DNA of 64,000 bases from Prevotella sp. (GTDB lineage Bacteria; Bacteroidota; Bacteroidia; Bacteroidales; Bacteroidaceae). Location: positions 1 through 64,000 of the forward strand of contig JAFXZF010000009.1 of the NCBI GenBank assembly GCA_017541365.1, in the 5' to 3' direction. Under the pieces are notes generated by a model that was not told the DNA's origin, did not search any database, and saw only the letters and a list, made by a program, of their open reading frames with translations. The position numbers were made by a program, and so were the translations under genes. Position 1 is the stretch's first letter, and every line of letters starts with the position of its first letter. Shown piece after piece: positions 61,966-64,000 of the stretch.

Positions 61966-62970
61966 TCACAGTTGCTCAAGAAACGCGATACGCTTGGCAG
62001 TATCAGGGTGTGTAGCAAACATGCTACTGAAGAAATCCATAAATCCCGAAGCAAACTTCTGAGGGTGTACTATAAACAACTGTGCCACGTCCTCACGCTC
62101 CACATGCTGCAGTCCGGGGTCGCCGCTTATCTTGCGCAGGGCTGAGGCAAGGGCGAGAGGGTCGCCACATAGTTCGGCACCGCCAGCATCAGCCATATAC
62201 TCACGTTTACGACTTATGGCAAATCTTGTCAGCAAAGTGAAGAAATATGCTATGGCGCAGCATATCACGCCCACTATCATTATCACTATGGTGCTCACTC
62301 CCCCTCCACGCTCATTGCTACGACGTGATGAAAAACCTCCCCATAACATATTGTTAAACAGCATCCTCACTACGATACTCATTATCGTTGACACTATACC
62401 AACAAATACTATAGAGGTGATCAATAGTCGAGTATCACGGTTTCTGATGTGTGTCAGTTCATGTCCTATCACACCAGCCAGTTCGTTGTCGTCGAGCAGG
62501 TCCATGAGTCCTGTTGTCACCGTGACGGTGTAGGTCTCCTTGTTGATGCCCGATGCGAAGGCGTTGAGTTGTGGGTCGTCCACCACATTTATCTTAGGCA
62601 TATCCATGCCACATGCCATGCAGAGGTTTTCCACTATATTATATATGCGCGGATTCTCCCTGCGCTCCAGCGTACGAGCCCCTGTGGCAGCCTTTACCAT
62701 CGACACGTTGGCAAAGTATGCTATGCAAAACCATATGCCCACTCCTCCTATCACCCATGGCATAGCGTTGATGAAGTAGTAGTTTACCGCATCGATATTT
62801 ACCGTGTGCACCACCTCGCCGTACTGGTTGTAGTAGCCCCCTCCGAGCCAGTTGAGTATGGCAAGAAACACCCACACCATGCCGAGCATGATACAAGGGA
62901 AAGCAAGCAACAACATGATGCTCTTCGTGTTGTTGCGTGCTATCTGTGTCTGTAATCCTACGTATTTCAT
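61966..62970 (-). CDS. M48-family membrane metalloprotease (HtpX-like)
   Basis: A 334-residue protein with two N-terminal helices (about 17-40, 70-92), the zinc site VIGHELTHIRNRD, two more helices (about 182-205, 230-250) and a third ligand region KREYMADAGGAELCGDP. HtpX-type proteases remove damaged membrane proteins. It lies 47 bases downstream of lemA, the usual partner. Confidence 0.92.
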   Translation of the reverse strand: MKYVGLQTQIARNNTKSIMLLLAFPCIMLGMVWVFLAILNWLGGGYYNQYGEVVHTVNIDAVNYYFINAMPWVIGGVGIWFCIAYFANVSMVKAATGARTLERRENPRIYNIVENLCMACGMDMPKINVVDDPQLNAFASGINKETYTVTVTTGLMDLLDDNELAGVIGHELTHIRNRDTRLLITSIVFVGIVSTIMSIVVRMLFNNMLWGGFSSRRSNERGGGVSTIVIMIVGVICCAIAYFFTLLTRFAISRKREYMADAGGAELCGDPLALASALRKISGDPGLQHVEREDVAQLFIVHPQKFASGFMDFFSSMFATHPDTAKRIAFLEQL

Positions 62971-63017
62971 TTTCTTTGAGGAGTTAAAAGTTCTATCTCC
63001 TCATCTTACTTATTCCT

Positions 63018-63581
63018 TTAGAAGCTGATAGTTGGAGCCTTCTCCACTGCGGCACGTTCCTCCTTTGGCACCTCAAACATTGGTTCCTTTTGGAAACCAA
63101 ACATTCCTGCGAGCAGGTTGCCAGGGAATGTCTGTACGGCATTGTTAAGTTCCTTCGTAGCTGAGTTGAAGAAACGACGTACTGAAGCGAGTTTGTTCTC
63201 TATGTCAGCCAGTTCAGTCTGTAGCTGCATAAAGTTCTGGTTAGCCTTCAGGTCTGGGTAAGCCTCTACGCTCACCTTCAGTCCAGCCAGTGCGCTTGAC
63301 AATTGGTTGTCAGCCTCTATCTTCTCATTTGTTGTCACAGCACCCATAGCAGCAGAACGTGCCTGAGTGATTTTCTCCAGCAGTTCCTTCTCGTGAGCAG
63401 CATAGCCCTTTACCGTTGCCACCAACTGTGGTATGAGGTCATAGCGCTGTTTCAACTGTACGTCAATATTTGCAAACGCATTCTCTCTGTTGTTACGCAG
63501 GCGTACCAATCCGTTATAAATACTGATAGCCCAAATAGCGAGTACCGCTACAACAATTAAAATAATGATTCCTGTACTCAT
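63018..63581 (-). CDS. lemA: LemA family protein
   Basis: A 187-residue protein: one N-terminal membrane helix (about 5-23) then a helical bundle with NNRENAFANIDVQLKQRYDLIPQLVATVKGYAAHE and PGNLLAGMFGFQKEPMFE, the LemA signatures. Function is poorly known; it commonly pairs with HtpX- or TPM-domain proteins. Confidence 0.92.
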   Translation of the reverse strand: MSTGIIILIVVAVLAIWAISIYNGLVRLRNNRENAFANIDVQLKQRYDLIPQLVATVKGYAAHEKELLEKITQARSAAMGAVTTNEKIEADNQLSSALAGLKVSVEAYPDLKANQNFMQLQTELADIENKLASVRRFFNSATKELNNAVQTFPGNLLAGMFGFQKEPMFEVPKEERAAVEKAPTISF

Positions 63582-63597
63582 AACTGTTATAAATTAT

Positions 63598-63645
63598 GTA
63601 TTGTGAATTAATAACTGTGAACTGTGAATTAGTAACTATGAACTG
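63598..63645. repeat. heptamer tandem repeat, TGAACTG class
   Basis: AACTGTG, AACTGTG, AATTAGT, AACTATG, AACTGC with 7-base spacing lie between the partial gene at the right edge and lemA. Confidence 0.75.
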
Positions 63646-63646
63646 C

Positions 63647-64000
63647 TTAATAGTCCTCATCCGATATTTCTGCAGCATCCAGCGACAGATCGTCTGGATT
63701 CTCATCTATCGTGGTGCGATAGCTCTCTTCTGTCAGCGAGTCGTCATCGAGGCTGTCATCATCCTCGTCATTGTCATAGTAGTCATCTTTTACCACTACG
63801 TCAGCATCGTCGTCATCCTCCAGAGGCTCCGTCTCCGCCTCGCCGTATGTCATGTGCAACTTTACTGCCTTGGGCTTTACCTTAGCAAATATTGCCTCCA
63901 CCCATGCACCTTTCTCAATCTCAAGTACTTCATATCCGTCGTTGAGTTTTATCTCGCACAGTCCGCCCTTCTTGTGCAACCTATCCTTTGGCACAGTAGT
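63647..64000 (-). CDS. C-terminal part of a protein with an acidic tail (runs off the window)
   Basis: The frame is open to the window edge, giving 117 residues of a longer protein. The first 55 (GGLCEIKLNDGYEVLEIEKGAWVEAIFAKVKP) look like a compact domain; the rest is very acidic (EDDDDADVVVKDDYYDNDEDDDSLDDD). I do not recognise the family. A GTG at 63994 could in principle start a short protein, but the open frame on both sides makes a partial gene more likely. Confidence 0.6.
   Translation of the reverse strand, partial: TTVPKDRLHKKGGLCEIKLNDGYEVLEIEKGAWVEAIFAKVKPKAVKLHMTYGEAETEPLEDDDDADVVVKDDYYDNDEDDDSLDDDSLTEESYRTTIDENPDDLSLDAAEISDEDY

Overview
The window looks like chromosomal DNA of a Bacteroidales bacterium, most likely Prevotella or a close relative. 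Four things point there. Promoters follow the Bacteroidota pattern (TTTG, about 20 bases, TAnnTTTG), recognisable at many gene starts. Ribosome binding sites of the Shine-Dalgarno type are absent. Family content is typical (PorE- and PorQ-like type IX secretion proteins, TamL-type lipoprotein, S16 with a long Ala/Lys/Glu tail, TonB, DUF1573, CstA). The thrA / phosphoglycerate-mutase-like / thrC operon is also characteristic. No phage, insertion sequence, CRISPR array or resistance island is visible, so this is housekeeping DNA.

Layout. 1-2863 (minus): dTDP-rhamnose genes rmlB (partial), rmlC, rmlD, then nadC. 2911-5014 (minus): an outer-membrane barrel and CstA. 5065-5115: a symmetric divergent promoter driving cstA and a GHL10 glycoside hydrolase (5123-6835, plus). 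6850-7432: noncoding element A. 7526-15725 (minus): folC, dnaJ-grpE, a membrane protein, glgB, a YhcH protein and a 14-repeat MORN protein. 15930-17388 (plus): kdsB and an unknown protein. 17401-26073 (minus): RsmF-like methyltransferase, PorE-like OmpA protein, tatD, polyprenyl synthase, PorQ-like protein, TonB, trmB, ilvE. 26543-38832 (minus): barrel protein, topB, cmk, ispH, meaB, a DUF1573 protein, alpha-2-macroglobulin, mrp, xseB. 38872-45594 (minus): YihY, RNase P RNA, thrC, a probable alternative homoserine kinase, thrA. 45837-49741 (minus): a four-gene operon that looks like a lipid head-group pathway. 49963-50513: noncoding element B. 50717-57776 (plus): tamB-tamL. 57946-59899 (plus): rpsP, DUF151 nuclease, rsmE. 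59969 to the end (minus): an asymmetric ABC-F ATPase, two identical tRNA-Asp genes, HtpX-like protease, lemA and a partial acidic-tailed protein.

The most unusual content is noncoding. Tandem repeats with a strict 7-base period but several different sequences are scattered through intergenic DNA. They also enter reading frames, where 21 bases give a clean 7-residue repeat: the GHL10 hydrolase, TamB, the RsmF-like enzyme and the starts or ends of tatD, yihY and cmk. tatD has no ATG, GTG, TTG or CTG before its metal-binding motif, and the repeat lies exactly there. Separately, two intergenic regions about 43 kb apart (A and B) share a layout of roughly 560-580 bases: 9-base iterons in inverted arms, an AT-rich core, a hairpin, CATAGAG motifs and a terminal rightward promoter. 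They look like two copies of one noncoding element that I cannot name. Other points of interest are a CDP-alcohol phosphotransferase lacking the last catalytic Asp of its motif, an ABC-F protein whose second ATP site has lost both P-loop and catalytic Glu, a terminator folded around the topB stop codon, and a triplicated folC 3' end.
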